A DNA stretch of 64,000 nt from Blastococcus sp. CPCC 205250. GTDB taxonomy: Bacteria; Actinomycetota; Actinomycetes; Mycobacteriales; Geodermatophilaceae. The stretch is from NCBI RefSeq assembly GCF_019799925.1, contig NZ_JABGCG010000010.1, positions 1 to 64,000 on the forward strand, written 5' to 3'. The notes below the pieces were generated by a model. That model did not search any database. It was given only the letters and a program-made list of their open reading frames with translations, and was not told the DNA's origin. Positions 25,746 to 34,232 of this stretch are shown piece after piece; the stretch's first letter is position 1, and each line of letters starts with the position of its first letter. Made by a program: the position numbers and the translations under genes.

Positions 25746-26453
25746 TCAGGGCGGCGGCAGCGGGGTGCCGCCCCGGGCGGTGAGCATCGAGGTCATGGTC
25801 GTGGTCTCCGCCGCCTGGGCCTCGGCGATGGACCGGGCCAGGGTCCGGACGACGTCCTGCTCGCCGTCCGCCGCGGCGACCGCGGCCATCTCCGCCCCGC
25901 CCTGGTGGTGGCGGGTCATGAGCCGGAGGAACTCGACGTCGAAGGCGGTGCCCGACAGGTCCCGCAGGCCGGCGAGCTCCTCCTCGGTGGCCATGCCGGG
26001 CATGAGAGCGCCACCGGCGCCCATCCCGGACATGTCGTGGCCGCCGGCCGCGGGCCTGCCGCCCATCCAGGCCATGTGCTCCTCGCCGGTCAGCGGCAGG
26101 CCCCACATCGCCAGCCAGCCCTGCATCCGGCCGACCTGGTTGGTCTGCGTGGCCGAGATGTCGAAGGCCAGCTGGCGCACCTCGGGGTCGGTGCTGCGCT
26201 CGAGCGCGAGGTTGGCCATCTCCACGCCCTGCAGGTGGTGCACCGACATGTCGCGGGAGAACCCGGCGTCCACCGAGTCCGCGGTGGGGGTGCCGGGCCC
26301 GGCGTCGTCGCCGATGCCGAGGGCCACCGCCAGGCCGCCGCCCAGCACCAGCAGCGCCACCGCGATCACCGCCAGCAGCACCGTGCGCAGCGGCTGGTGC
26401 GCCGGGGGCGACGCCGGCGCCGCGGCGGCGGGGCGGTCGACCACGGCGGTCAC
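25746..26453 (-). CDS. DUF305 ferritin-like protein with one membrane anchor
   Basis: A 235-residue protein with one N-terminal transmembrane helix (about residues 20-45) and an external DUF305 domain. The domain has two internal repeats with the same metal-binding look: FSRDMSVHHLQGVEMANLAL (about residue 65) and FLRLMTRHHQGGAEMAAVAA (about 180). The paired His and Met residues suggest copper or other metal binding outside the membrane. GTG 26453 overlaps the DUF3105 stop (GTGA). This pair is common in actinobacteria; its physiology is not established. Confidence 0.88.
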   Translation of the reverse strand: MTAVVDRPAAAAPASPPAHQPLRTVLLAVIAVALLVLGGGLAVALGIGDDAGPGTPTADSVDAGFSRDMSVHHLQGVEMANLALERSTDPEVRQLAFDISATQTNQVGRMQGWLAMWGLPLTGEEHMAWMGGRPAAGGHDMSGMGAGGALMPGMATEEELAGLRDLSGTAFDVEFLRLMTRHHQGGAEMAAVAAADGEQDVVRTLARSIAEAQAAETTTMTSMLTARGGTPLPPP

Positions 26454-27349
26454 GGCGCGGTCGTGCCGGTCGGGGCGGAGCCGGTGGTGTCCTCGGTCGT
26501 GCCCTCGGTCGCCGGCGCGCCGGAGGTCTCCGCCGAGCCGTCGGTCGGGGTGGAGGGCGCGTCGGTGGGCATGCCCCCTGTCTCGTCGCTCGGCTCGCCG
26601 GCCAGCAGCGGGGCGGAGAGGAAGGCGTCGTTCTGGCAGCTGGCGCCCGGCTCCGGGGTGTTCTCCGACCGCTGGGTCAGGAAGTCGGCGAACTCGGCCA
26701 GCCGCGGGTCGTCGGCGGAGTCCACCCTCAGCTGGTGGTTCCAGGCCTGGATGCTGATGGGCGAGTCCAGCCCGGCGTAGGGCGACATCATCCGGTAGGG
26801 GACGCCGTCGACGAGCTCGCGCAGCGTGTCGAGGTCGCCCTCGGACACCGCGTCCGGGTCGTAGGTGATCCACACGGCGCCGTGCTCGAGGCCGTGGACG
26901 GCGTTCTCGTGCCGGATGTCCACGTCGTAGACCGTGCCGGTGCAGTCGGCCCAGGCGCCGTCGTGCGGACCGCCGACCGGCGGGGACTCGGAGTAGTCGA
27001 CGCTCGTGGTCACGTGGTCCTGCCCGGCCGAGTACTCGAAGACGTCCACGCCGCCGATCTCGTCGACGGCCTGGATCTCGTTGGCGTCGGCCTCGCGCAC
27101 CTTGAGGACGGCGTAGGTGAGCACGGCACCGGCGAAGACGACGACGGCGATGGCGGCGGCGATCAGCCCCCACGGGCGCTGCGGCGAGACGACGTTGGCC
27201 GTCGGCCGGGTCCGCCCGCCCTTGGCCGCGCCTGCGCGGGCCCCGGCCGGCCGGGAGCCGCTGCCGCCCCGGCCGGACGACGCCGAGGAACCCCGGCCGG
27301 ACGCTCCGCGCGCGCTCCGGGGGTCGTCGGGCTTACCGTCCTTGGGCAC
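26450..27349 (-). CDS. DUF3105 membrane-anchored protein
   Basis: A 299-residue protein. A basic low-complexity cytoplasmic N-terminus (1-55) is followed by one transmembrane helix (about 60-82) and an extracytoplasmic DUF3105 domain with DIRHENAVHGLEHGAVWITY (H-x-x-E-H, around 150) and YAGLDSPISIQAW. The C-terminal 60 residues are Thr/Ser/Gly-rich and probably disordered. GTG 27349 is preceded by GAGGAGAAGC, which decides against the longer frame starting at 27508. The His-Glu-His motif suggests a metal site. Confidence 0.87.
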   Translation of the reverse strand: MPKDGKPDDPRSARGASGRGSSASSGRGGSGSRPAGARAGAAKGGRTRPTANVVSPQRPWGLIAAAIAVVVFAGAVLTYAVLKVREADANEIQAVDEIGGVDVFEYSAGQDHVTTSVDYSESPPVGGPHDGAWADCTGTVYDVDIRHENAVHGLEHGAVWITYDPDAVSEGDLDTLRELVDGVPYRMMSPYAGLDSPISIQAWNHQLRVDSADDPRLAEFADFLTQRSENTPEPGASCQNDAFLSAPLLAGEPSDETGGMPTDAPSTPTDGSAETSGAPATEGTTEDTTGSAPTGTTAP

Positions 27350-27489
27350 AGCTTCTCCTCGTGCTCGTCCACGCGGACCCGCACGCCGCCGGCCCACCGG
27401 GCGGCGCTCCCGCGCCTCCCGGGCAGCGAGTCTAGGTCGGCTCCCTGTGTGTGCCCCGGACCTCGACCGGGGCGTCCCGACCGGCCCCG

Positions 27490-27495
27490 TACGAT
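27490..27495 (+). promoter_or_regulatory. Leaderless-type -10 box for argS
   Basis: TACGAT ends 6 nt before GTG 27502. There is no ribosome site between, so the argS-lysA-hom-thrC-thrB mRNA probably begins at the start codon. Confidence 0.5.
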
Positions 27496-27501
27496 CGCGC
27501 G

Positions 27502-29163
27502 GTGACACCGGAGCAGTTGCGCGACCTCGTCCGGACCGCGGTCGGGGCGGCAGTCGAGCGCGGCACGCTCGCCGTCGCCGTCCCCGACGAGCTGGTCATC
27601 GAGCGCCCGAAGAACCCCGACCACGGCGACTACGCGACCAACGTCGCGCTCCGCCTGGCCAAGCCGGCCGGCCGCCCGCCCCGCGAGGTCGCCGAGGCGC
27701 TGGCCGTCGAGCTGCGCGCGCTGCCCGGCATCGCCGGGGTCGACGTCGCCGGGCCGGGCTTCCTCAACATCACCCTCGCCAGGGACGCGCTCGGGCAGAT
27801 CGCCGTCCGGGCGGTCACCGCGGGAGAGGGGTACGGGCACACCGACACCCTCGCCGGGCAGCGCCTGAACCTGGAGTTCGTGTCGGCCAACCCCACCGGG
27901 CCGGTGCACATCGGCGGTACGCGGTGGGCCGCCGTCGGCGACGCGCTCGGCCGGCTCCTCACGGCCAGCGGGGCCGACGTCAGCCGGGAGTACTACTTCA
28001 ACGACGCCGGCGCGCAGATCGACCGCTTCGCGCGCAGCCTGCAGGCGGCGGCCCTCGGGCAGCCGGTCCCGGACGACGGCTACGCGGGCGACTACATCGG
28101 CGAGATCGCCGCCCAGGTCGTGGCCGCCGAGCCCGGCGTGCTGGACCTGCCCGCCGAGGAGCAGCAGGAGCGGTTCCGGGTGCGTGGCGTCGAGCTGATG
28201 TTCGCCGAGATCAAGCGGAGCCTGGCCGGGTTCGGCGTCGTCTTCGACACCTACTTCTCCGAGAAGACGCTGCACGACAGCGGCGCGCTGGAGAAGGCGG
28301 TCGCCCGGCTGCGCGAGCAGGGCCACGTCTACGAGGCCGACGGCGCCGTCTGGCTGCGGACGACGGAGTTCGGCGACGACAAGGACCGGGTGCTGGTCAA
28401 GGGCGACGGCGAGCCGACCTACTTCGCCGCCGACTGCGCCTACTACCTGGACAAGCGCGAGCGCGGGTTCGACCGGGTCGTGATCATGCTCGGCGCCGAC
28501 CACACCGGCTACGTCGGCCGGTACAAGGCCCTGGTCGCCGCGATGGGCGACGACCCGCAGGTGAACCTGGAGATCCTGATCGGCCAGCTGGTCAACCTGG
28601 TGCGCAACGGCGAGCCGGTGCGGATGAGCAAGCGGGCCGGCACGGTGGTCAACCTCGAGGACCTCGTCGACGCGATCGGCGCCGACGCCGCCCGGTACGC
28701 GCTCGCCCGGGCGTCGGTCGACCAGCAGATCGACCTGGACCTGGACGCCTGGACGCGGCAGACCAACGACAACCCGGTCTTCTACGTGCAGTACGCCCAC
28801 GCCCGCATCTCCTCGCTGCTGCGCAACGCCGCCGACCTGGGGCTGCACCTGGGCGCGGCGGCCGACGTCGACACCGCGGCCCTCGAGCACCCGCGCGAGG
28901 GCGACCTGCTGCGGGCCGTCGCGGAGTTCCCCCGGGTCGTGGCCTCGGCCGCGGAGCTGCGCGCCCCGCACCGGGTGGCCCGCTACCTCGAGGAGCTCGC
29001 CGGCACCTACCACCGGTTCTACGACTCCTGCCGCGTGCTGCCGCGCGGTGACGAGGTGGCCACGCCGGTCACCACCGCCCGCCTGTGGCTGTGCGCGGCG
29101 ACGGCCGTCGTCCTGCGCAACGGCCTGGCTGTGCTGGGCGTCTCCGCCCCGGAGCGGATGTGA
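27502..29163 (+). CDS. argS: Arginyl-tRNA synthetase
   Basis: A 553-residue class I synthetase charging tRNA-Arg. The N-terminal domain has VIERPKNPDHGDYATNVALRLAK. The HIGH-equivalent is VSANPTGPVHIGGTRW (around residue 132) and the KMSKS-equivalent is VRMSKRAGTVVNLEDLVD (around 374). The DALR anticodon-binding domain ends the protein (RVARYLEELAGTYHRFYDSC). GTG 27502 is six bases after a TACGAT box. Its stop overlaps lysA (GTGA). The argS-lysA pairing is conserved in corynebacteria, where arginine and lysine control it (literature); no such control element is visible here. Confidence 0.97.
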   Translation: MTPEQLRDLVRTAVGAAVERGTLAVAVPDELVIERPKNPDHGDYATNVALRLAKPAGRPPREVAEALAVELRALPGIAGVDVAGPGFLNITLARDALGQIAVRAVTAGEGYGHTDTLAGQRLNLEFVSANPTGPVHIGGTRWAAVGDALGRLLTASGADVSREYYFNDAGAQIDRFARSLQAAALGQPVPDDGYAGDYIGEIAAQVVAAEPGVLDLPAEEQQERFRVRGVELMFAEIKRSLAGFGVVFDTYFSEKTLHDSGALEKAVARLREQGHVYEADGAVWLRTTEFGDDKDRVLVKGDGEPTYFAADCAYYLDKRERGFDRVVIMLGADHTGYVGRYKALVAAMGDDPQVNLEILIGQLVNLVRNGEPVRMSKRAGTVVNLEDLVDAIGADAARYALARASVDQQIDLDLDAWTRQTNDNPVFYVQYAHARISSLLRNAADLGLHLGAAADVDTAALEHPREGDLLRAVAEFPRVVASAAELRAPHRVARYLEELAGTYHRFYDSCRVLPRGDEVATPVTTARLWLCAATAVVLRNGLAVLGVSAPERM

Positions 29164-30653
29164 GGGCGCACCCGGCGGGGCCGATCCACGGGACGCTCAC
29201 CCCGCCGCCGGCCATCGGCGTGCCGCCGGCCGACCTCGGCGCCCTCGACCCGCACGTCTGGCCGCGCTCGGCCACCCGGGTCGACGGCGAGCTGCACCTG
29301 GCCGGCCGGCCGGTCACCGAGCTGGCCCGCGCGCACGGCACCCCGTTGTTCGTCCTCGACGAGGCCGACTTCCGCGGCCGCGCCGGCGAGTTCGCCGGCG
29401 CCTTCACCGACGCCGACGTCCACTACGCCTCCAAGGCGTTCCTGTGTGGCCAGGTCGCCCGCTGGATCGCCGACGACGGCCTGCACCTGGACGCCTGCAG
29501 CGGCAACGAGCTCGCCGTCGCGCTGGCCGCCGGCTTCCCGGCCGAGCGGATCGCGCTGCACGGCAACAACAAGTCCCTCGTCGAGCTGCAGCTCGCCGTC
29601 GACGCCCGCATCGGCCACGTCGTCGTCGACTCCTTCGACGAGATCGAGCGCCTGGTGCCGCTGGCGGCCGCGCGGGTGGCCGAGGGCGGCGCACCGGTGC
29701 CGGTCCTCATCCGGACGACGGTCGGCATCGAGGCACACACCCACGAGTTCATCGCGACGGCGCACGAGGACCAGAAGTTCGGCTTCTCGCTGGCCACCGG
29801 CGACGCGCTCACCGCCGCGGTCCGCATCATCCGCGAGCCGGCGCTGCACCTCACCGGGCTGCACAGCCACATCGGCTCGCAGATCTTCGACACCGCGGGC
29901 TTCGAGGCCGCCGCGCACCGGGTCGTCGGCCTGCTCGGGCAGGTCGCCCAGGCGACCGGGCAGGTGCTCGGCGAGCTCAACCTCGGCGGCGGCTTCGGCA
30001 TCGCCTACCTGCCCGACGACGACCCGGTCAGCCCGGCCGACGTCGCCCGGCGGCTGCGCACCGTCGTGGCGGCCGAGTGCGCCGCGCTGGACCTGCCGGT
30101 GCCGCGGCTGGCCGTCGAGCCCGGCCGGGCCATCGCCGGCCCCGGCACCGTGACCCTGTACGAGATCGGCACCATCAAGCCGGTCCGGCTGGGCAGCGGC
30201 AGCTCCTCCGGGACGCCGGCCGTGCGCAACTACGTCTCCGTCGACGGCGGGATGAGCGACAACATCCGCACCGCGCTCTACGACGCCGACTACACCTGCG
30301 TGCTGGCCAACCGGACCTCCACCGCGCCGCCGGCGCTGTGCCGGGTCGTCGGCAAGCACTGCGAGAGCGGCGACGTGCTCGTGCGCGACCTGTGGCTGCC
30401 GTCGGACGTCGTCCCCGGTGACCTGCTCGCGGTGGCCGCGACCGGCGCGTACTGCTGGTCGATGGCGAGCAACTACAACTACCTGCTCAAGCCCCCGGTG
30501 GTCGCCGTGCGGGACGGCGTCGCCACGGAGATCGTGCGCCGTCAGACACTGTCCGACGTGTTCGCCCTCGACGCCGTCCTCGCCGGAGCTCCCGCGCCCT
30601 CCCCGGCGATCGACCAGCCCGCGCCCGAGCACGCCGCGGGGTTCGCCTCGTGA
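29160..30653 (+). CDS. lysA: Diaminopimelate decarboxylase
   Basis: A 497-residue PLP enzyme that converts meso-diaminopimelate to lysine. The PLP Lys is in VHYASKAFLCGQVARW (around residue 97), glycine-rich LNLGGGFGIAYLP follows, and the C-terminal substrate motif is KHCESGDVLVRDLWLP with the partner-site Cys. GAYCWSMASNYNYLLKPP is also diagnostic. The start is GTG 29160 overlapping the argS stop. About 45 N-terminal residues before the barrel are typical of actinobacterial LysA. It overlaps hom (GTGA at 30650). Confidence 0.97.
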   Translation: MRAHPAGPIHGTLTPPPAIGVPPADLGALDPHVWPRSATRVDGELHLAGRPVTELARAHGTPLFVLDEADFRGRAGEFAGAFTDADVHYASKAFLCGQVARWIADDGLHLDACSGNELAVALAAGFPAERIALHGNNKSLVELQLAVDARIGHVVVDSFDEIERLVPLAAARVAEGGAPVPVLIRTTVGIEAHTHEFIATAHEDQKFGFSLATGDALTAAVRIIREPALHLTGLHSHIGSQIFDTAGFEAAAHRVVGLLGQVAQATGQVLGELNLGGGFGIAYLPDDDPVSPADVARRLRTVVAAECAALDLPVPRLAVEPGRAIAGPGTVTLYEIGTIKPVRLGSGSSSGTPAVRNYVSVDGGMSDNIRTALYDADYTCVLANRTSTAPPALCRVVGKHCESGDVLVRDLWLPSDVVPGDLLAVAATGAYCWSMASNYNYLLKPPVVAVRDGVATEIVRRQTLSDVFALDAVLAGAPAPSPAIDQPAPEHAAGFAS

Positions 30654-31942
30654 CCGCGCCGCTGCGCGTCGCCCTGCTGGGCTGCGGGACCGTCGGGGGA
30701 GCGGTGCTCCGCCTCCTCGAGGACCAGTCCGGGGACCTCGCGGCCCGCATCGGCCGGCCGGTGGAGGTCGCCGGCGTCGCCGTGCGCCGTCCCGACCGGC
30801 ACCCCGAGGTGCCCGCGCACCTGCTCACCACCGACGCGCAGGCGCTGGTCACCCGCGACGACGTCGACCTGGTCGTCGAGGTGATCGGCGGCATCGAGCC
30901 CGCCCGCACGCTGCTGCTGGCCGCCTTCGCGGCGGGCAAGTCGGTCGTCAGCGCGAACAAGGCGCTGCTGGCCGACGACGGCGTCGCGCTGCACGAGGCC
31001 GCATCCGCGGCCGGCGTCGACCTCTACTACGAGGCAGCGGTGGCCGGCGCCATCCCGATGCTGCGCCCGCTGCGCGAGTCGCTGGCCGGCGACCAGCTGC
31101 GCCGGGTGGTCGGCATCGTCAACGGCACCACCAACTACATCCTGTCGCGGATGGCCGAGACCGGCGCCGGCTTCACCGAGGCGCTCGCCGAGGCCACCGA
31201 CCTCGGGTACGCCGAGGCCGACCCGACCGCCGACGTCGACGGCTTCGACGCCGCGGCCAAGGCCGCCATCCTGGCCTCGCTGGCCTTCCACACCGCGGTC
31301 ACCGCCTCGGACGTCTACCGCGAGGGCATCTCGGCGGTCACCGCCGCCGACGTCGCCCGGGCCGCCGAGATCGGCTGCACGGTGAAGCTCCTGGCGATCT
31401 GCGAGCGGGTCGCGGGGGAGGGCGGGGACTCGGTCGCCGTCCGCGTGCACCCCGCGATGATCCCGACGTCGCACCCGCTGGCCGCCGTCGGCGGGGCGTT
31501 CAACGCCGTCTTCGTGGAGGCCGAGGCCGCCGGCGAGCTGATGTTCTACGGGCGCGGGGCCGGCGGCGAGCCGACCGCCAGTGCGGTGCTCGGCGACCTC
31601 GTGGCCGTGGCGCGCAACCGCGTGACCGGCGTCGCCGGACCGGGCGTGACCACCTACGCCGGGCTGCCGGCGCGGCCGATCGCCGAGACGCCGACGCGGT
31701 ACCACGTCAGCCTCGACGTGGCCGACAAGCCCGGTGTGCTGGCGACCGTGGCCCAGGAGTTCGCCCGGCAGGCCGTCAGCATCGCCACCGTGCGGCAGGA
31801 CGGGCACGGCGACGCCGCGACCCTGGTGATCGTCACGCACAGCGCGCCCGACGCGGCGCTGTCGGCGACCGTCGCGGCCCTCCGGGAGATGCCCGCGGTC
31901 CGCGGGGTCACCAGCGTGCTTCGAGTGGAGGGGCTGTCATGA
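30650..31942 (+). CDS. hom: Homoserine dehydrogenase
   Basis: A 430-residue enzyme reducing aspartate semialdehyde to homoserine. The Rossmann motif is VALLGCGTVGGAV. VVSANKALLADDG and GIVNGTTNYILSRM are catalytic-domain marks, and the acid/base Lys lies in DVDGFDAAAKAAILASLAF. A C-terminal ACT domain (about 345-430, beginning YHVSLDVADKPGVLATV) implies feedback inhibition by threonine, as in Corynebacterium. GTG 30650 overlaps the lysA stop and the TGA overlaps thrC. Confidence 0.97.
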   Translation: MTAPLRVALLGCGTVGGAVLRLLEDQSGDLAARIGRPVEVAGVAVRRPDRHPEVPAHLLTTDAQALVTRDDVDLVVEVIGGIEPARTLLLAAFAAGKSVVSANKALLADDGVALHEAASAAGVDLYYEAAVAGAIPMLRPLRESLAGDQLRRVVGIVNGTTNYILSRMAETGAGFTEALAEATDLGYAEADPTADVDGFDAAAKAAILASLAFHTAVTASDVYREGISAVTAADVARAAEIGCTVKLLAICERVAGEGGDSVAVRVHPAMIPTSHPLAAVGGAFNAVFVEAEAAGELMFYGRGAGGEPTASAVLGDLVAVARNRVTGVAGPGVTTYAGLPARPIAETPTRYHVSLDVADKPGVLATVAQEFARQAVSIATVRQDGHGDAATLVIVTHSAPDAALSATVAALREMPAVRGVTSVLRVEGLS

Positions 31943-33018
31943 CCGGAACGCTGCGCGGGGGCGTGTCCCCCCTCTGGCCCGGCCTGATCGAGGCCTACCG
32001 CTCCCGGCTGCCGGTGAGCGACAGCACGCCGGTGGTGACCCTGCAGGAGGGCGCCACCCCGCTCGTGCCCGCCGTCGAGCTCTCCCGGCGCACCGGCTGC
32101 GACGTCTACCTCAAGGTCGAGGGCGCCAACCCCACCGGGTCCTTCAAGGACCGCGGGATGACGATGGCGATCACCAAGGCCAAGGAGGAGGGCGCGCAGG
32201 CGGTCATCTGCGCCTCCACCGGCAACACCAGCGCCAGCGCCGCCGCCTACGCCGCCCGCGCCGGGATGGTCTGTGCCGTCCTCGTCCCCACGGGCAAGAT
32301 CGCGCTCGGCAAGCTGGCCCAGGCCCTGGTCCACGGCGCCAAGCTCCTGCAGGTCGACGGGAACTTCGACGACTGCCTCGCGCTGGCCAGCAAGCTGGCC
32401 ATCGACTACCCGGTCAGCCTGGTCAACAGCGTCAACCAGTACCGCATCGAGGGCCAGAAGACGGCGTCGTTCGAGATCGTCGACGTCCTCGGCGACGCCC
32501 CGGACATCCACTGCCTGCCGGTCGGCAACGCCGGCAACATCACCGCCTACTGGCAGGGCTACCGCGAGTACGCCGCCGACGGGATCTCCTCGCACACCCC
32601 GCGGATGTGGGGCTTCCAGGCCGCCGGCTCCGCCCCGATCGTCGACGGCGCCGTGGTGGAGCACCCGCAGACCATCGCCACGGCCATCCGCATCGGCAAC
32701 CCCGCCTCGTGGGCCAAGGCGCTGACCGCCCGCGACGACTCCGGCGGGCGCATCGACGCCGTCACCGACCGCGAGATCCTCGCCGCCTACCGGCTGCTGG
32801 CCCGCAGCGAGGCGGTCTTCGTCGAGCCGGCGTCGGCGGCCTCGGTCGCCGGCCTGCTCAAGGTCGCCGCGGCCGGTGACCTCGAGCCCGGGCAGCGCGT
32901 CGTCTGCACCGTGACCGGCAACGGGCTCAAGGACCCGGAGTGGGCCATCTCCGGTGCGCCGGCGCCGGTCACCGTGCCGGTCGACGCGGCCGCCGCCGCC
33001 CTGCAGCTCGGCCTGTGA
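31939..33018 (+). CDS. thrC: Threonine synthase
   Basis: A 359-residue PLP enzyme converting O-phosphohomoserine to threonine. It is the short, family II-like form typical of actinobacteria. The PLP Lys is in NPTGSFKDRGMTMAITKA (around residue 67), CASTGNTSASAAAYAARAG follows, and the phosphate-binding loop is PVGNAGNITAYWQGY. ATG 31939 overlaps the hom stop (ATGA) and the TGA overlaps thrB (GTGA), so hom, thrC and thrB are made as one coupled set. Confidence 0.97.
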   Translation: MTGTLRGGVSPLWPGLIEAYRSRLPVSDSTPVVTLQEGATPLVPAVELSRRTGCDVYLKVEGANPTGSFKDRGMTMAITKAKEEGAQAVICASTGNTSASAAAYAARAGMVCAVLVPTGKIALGKLAQALVHGAKLLQVDGNFDDCLALASKLAIDYPVSLVNSVNQYRIEGQKTASFEIVDVLGDAPDIHCLPVGNAGNITAYWQGYREYAADGISSHTPRMWGFQAAGSAPIVDGAVVEHPQTIATAIRIGNPASWAKALTARDDSGGRIDAVTDREILAAYRLLARSEAVFVEPASAASVAGLLKVAAAGDLEPGQRVVCTVTGNGLKDPEWAISGAPAPVTVPVDAAAAALQLGL

Positions 33019-33986
33019 CCGCAGACGCCGGGAGCGGGACCACCCGCGCGTCCGTGCGCATCCGGGTGCCGGCCACCAGCGCCAACCTCGGTCCCGCATT
33101 CGACTGCGCCGGGCTCGCGCTGAGCTGCACCGACGACCTCGAGTTCACCGTCACCGACGGCGGCCTGTCGGTCGAGATGACCGGTGAGGGCGCCGGTGAG
33201 CTGCCGACCGACGGGTCGCACCTCGTCGTCCGGGCCTTCCGGGCCGCGTGCGAGGAGCTCGGCTGGTCCCCGCCGGGGTTGCGGCTGTCCACGGTCAACG
33301 CGATCCCGCAGGGCCGGGGGATGGGCTCGTCGGCCGCCGCGGTGGTCGGCGGCGTGTTCGGCGCCTGGGCGCTGTGCCCCGACGTCGCCGAGATCGACCT
33401 CGGCGCGGTCCTGCGGCTGGCCGACCGGTTCGAGGGGCACGCGGACAACGTCGCGGCCTGCCTGCACGGCGGCGTGACGCTGGCCTGGCAGGGCCCCGGC
33501 GGCCCGGTCGCCGAACGGCTCGACGCCGACCCCCGCATCCAGCCGCTGCTGCTCGTGCCCGGCGCGACGCTGTCGACCAGCGCCGCGCGCGGGCTGCTGC
33601 CCGACGCCGTCCCGCACGGCGACGCGGCGTTCAACGCCGGGCGCGCCGCGCTGCTGGTCGCCGCGCTGACCTGCGACCCCGACCTGCTGCTGCCCGCCAC
33701 CGAGGACCGGCTGCACCAGCGGCAGCGGACCGCGGCCATGCCCGACAGCCTCGCGCTGGTCGATCGGCTGCGGGGGGAGGGCCTGGCGGCGGTCGTCTCC
33801 GGTGCCGGCCCGAGCGTGCTCGTGCTCAGCCGTAGGCACCCGCAGGACGACCACGTCGACTCCTCCGACGGCGTCGAGGTCCGGCGGGTCGCCGCCCTGA
33901 CCCCGCCCGGGTGGCGGCTGCTGCCGCTGTCGGTCGACGGCACGGGCGTGCGGGTGCTCTCCGGCGCTCAGGTATCGTCCTCATAA
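33015..33986 (+). CDS. thrB: Homoserine kinase (GHMP family)
   Basis: A 323-residue GHMP kinase phosphorylating homoserine with ATP. Motif 1 is VRIRVPATSANLGPAFDCAG, the phosphate loop is IPQGRGMGSSAAAVVGG (around residue 98), and motif 3 is AVVSGAGPSVLVLS near the C-terminus. GTG 33015 overlaps the thrC stop. It is the last gene of the aspartate-family operon, and a stem-loop follows 8 bp after its stop. Confidence 0.96.
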   Translation: MTADAGSGTTRASVRIRVPATSANLGPAFDCAGLALSCTDDLEFTVTDGGLSVEMTGEGAGELPTDGSHLVVRAFRAACEELGWSPPGLRLSTVNAIPQGRGMGSSAAAVVGGVFGAWALCPDVAEIDLGAVLRLADRFEGHADNVAACLHGGVTLAWQGPGGPVAERLDADPRIQPLLLVPGATLSTSAARGLLPDAVPHGDAAFNAGRAALLVAALTCDPDLLLPATEDRLHQRQRTAAMPDSLALVDRLRGEGLAAVVSGAGPSVLVLSRRHPQDDHVDSSDGVEVRRVAALTPPGWRLLPLSVDGTGVRVLSGAQVSSS

Positions 33987-33994
33987 CGAGGAAC

Positions 33995-34014
33995 ACACCG
34001 GGCTCGACCGGTGT
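33995..34014 (+). terminator. Terminator after thrB
   Basis: ACACCGG (33995-34001) and CCGGTGT (34008-34014) form a 7-bp stem with a 6-nt loop, followed by TTGTCCT. It directly abuts the rho promoter. Confidence 0.65.
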
Positions 34015-34042
34015 TGTCCTGCCCGTGAGGTGCATCTAGGCT
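34014..34042 (+). promoter_or_regulatory. Sigma-70-type promoter of rho
   Basis: TTGTCC (34014-34019) and TAGGCT (34037-34042) are separated by 17 bp. The implied leader is about 185 nt long before the rho GTG. Confidence 0.6.
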
Positions 34043-34189
34043 CACGGCGTAGCCGCCCCACTGGGGCTGGCCTCGCGCGGGGCGTTGCCGGCGAAGAGTC
34101 CATCGCCGCAGATCCCGCCCCGCACCCACGCGATCCCTTCTCCCTGTCGACCCCGGAAACAGCCCGGGCGCAGGTGGACCGGGTCACCC

Positions 34190-34209
34190 CCTGCGCCGGT
34201 AGGCGCAGG
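34190..34209 (+). other. Stem-loop in the rho leader, just before the ribosome site
   Basis: CCTGCGCC (34190-34197) and GGCGCAGG (34202-34209) form a perfect 8-bp stem with loop GGTA, ending 23 nt before the rho start. The rest of the leader (34043-34189) holds no gene that I can see. It may take part in rho autoregulation. Confidence 0.5.
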
Positions 34210-34232
34210 TCACCGCAGGGAAGGACCTGTAC

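Noticed and set aside
29085..29159. N-terminal extension of lysA to 29085
   Set aside because: It lies inside argS in another frame; GTG 29160 gives the usual 4-bp overlap and a normal-length LysA.
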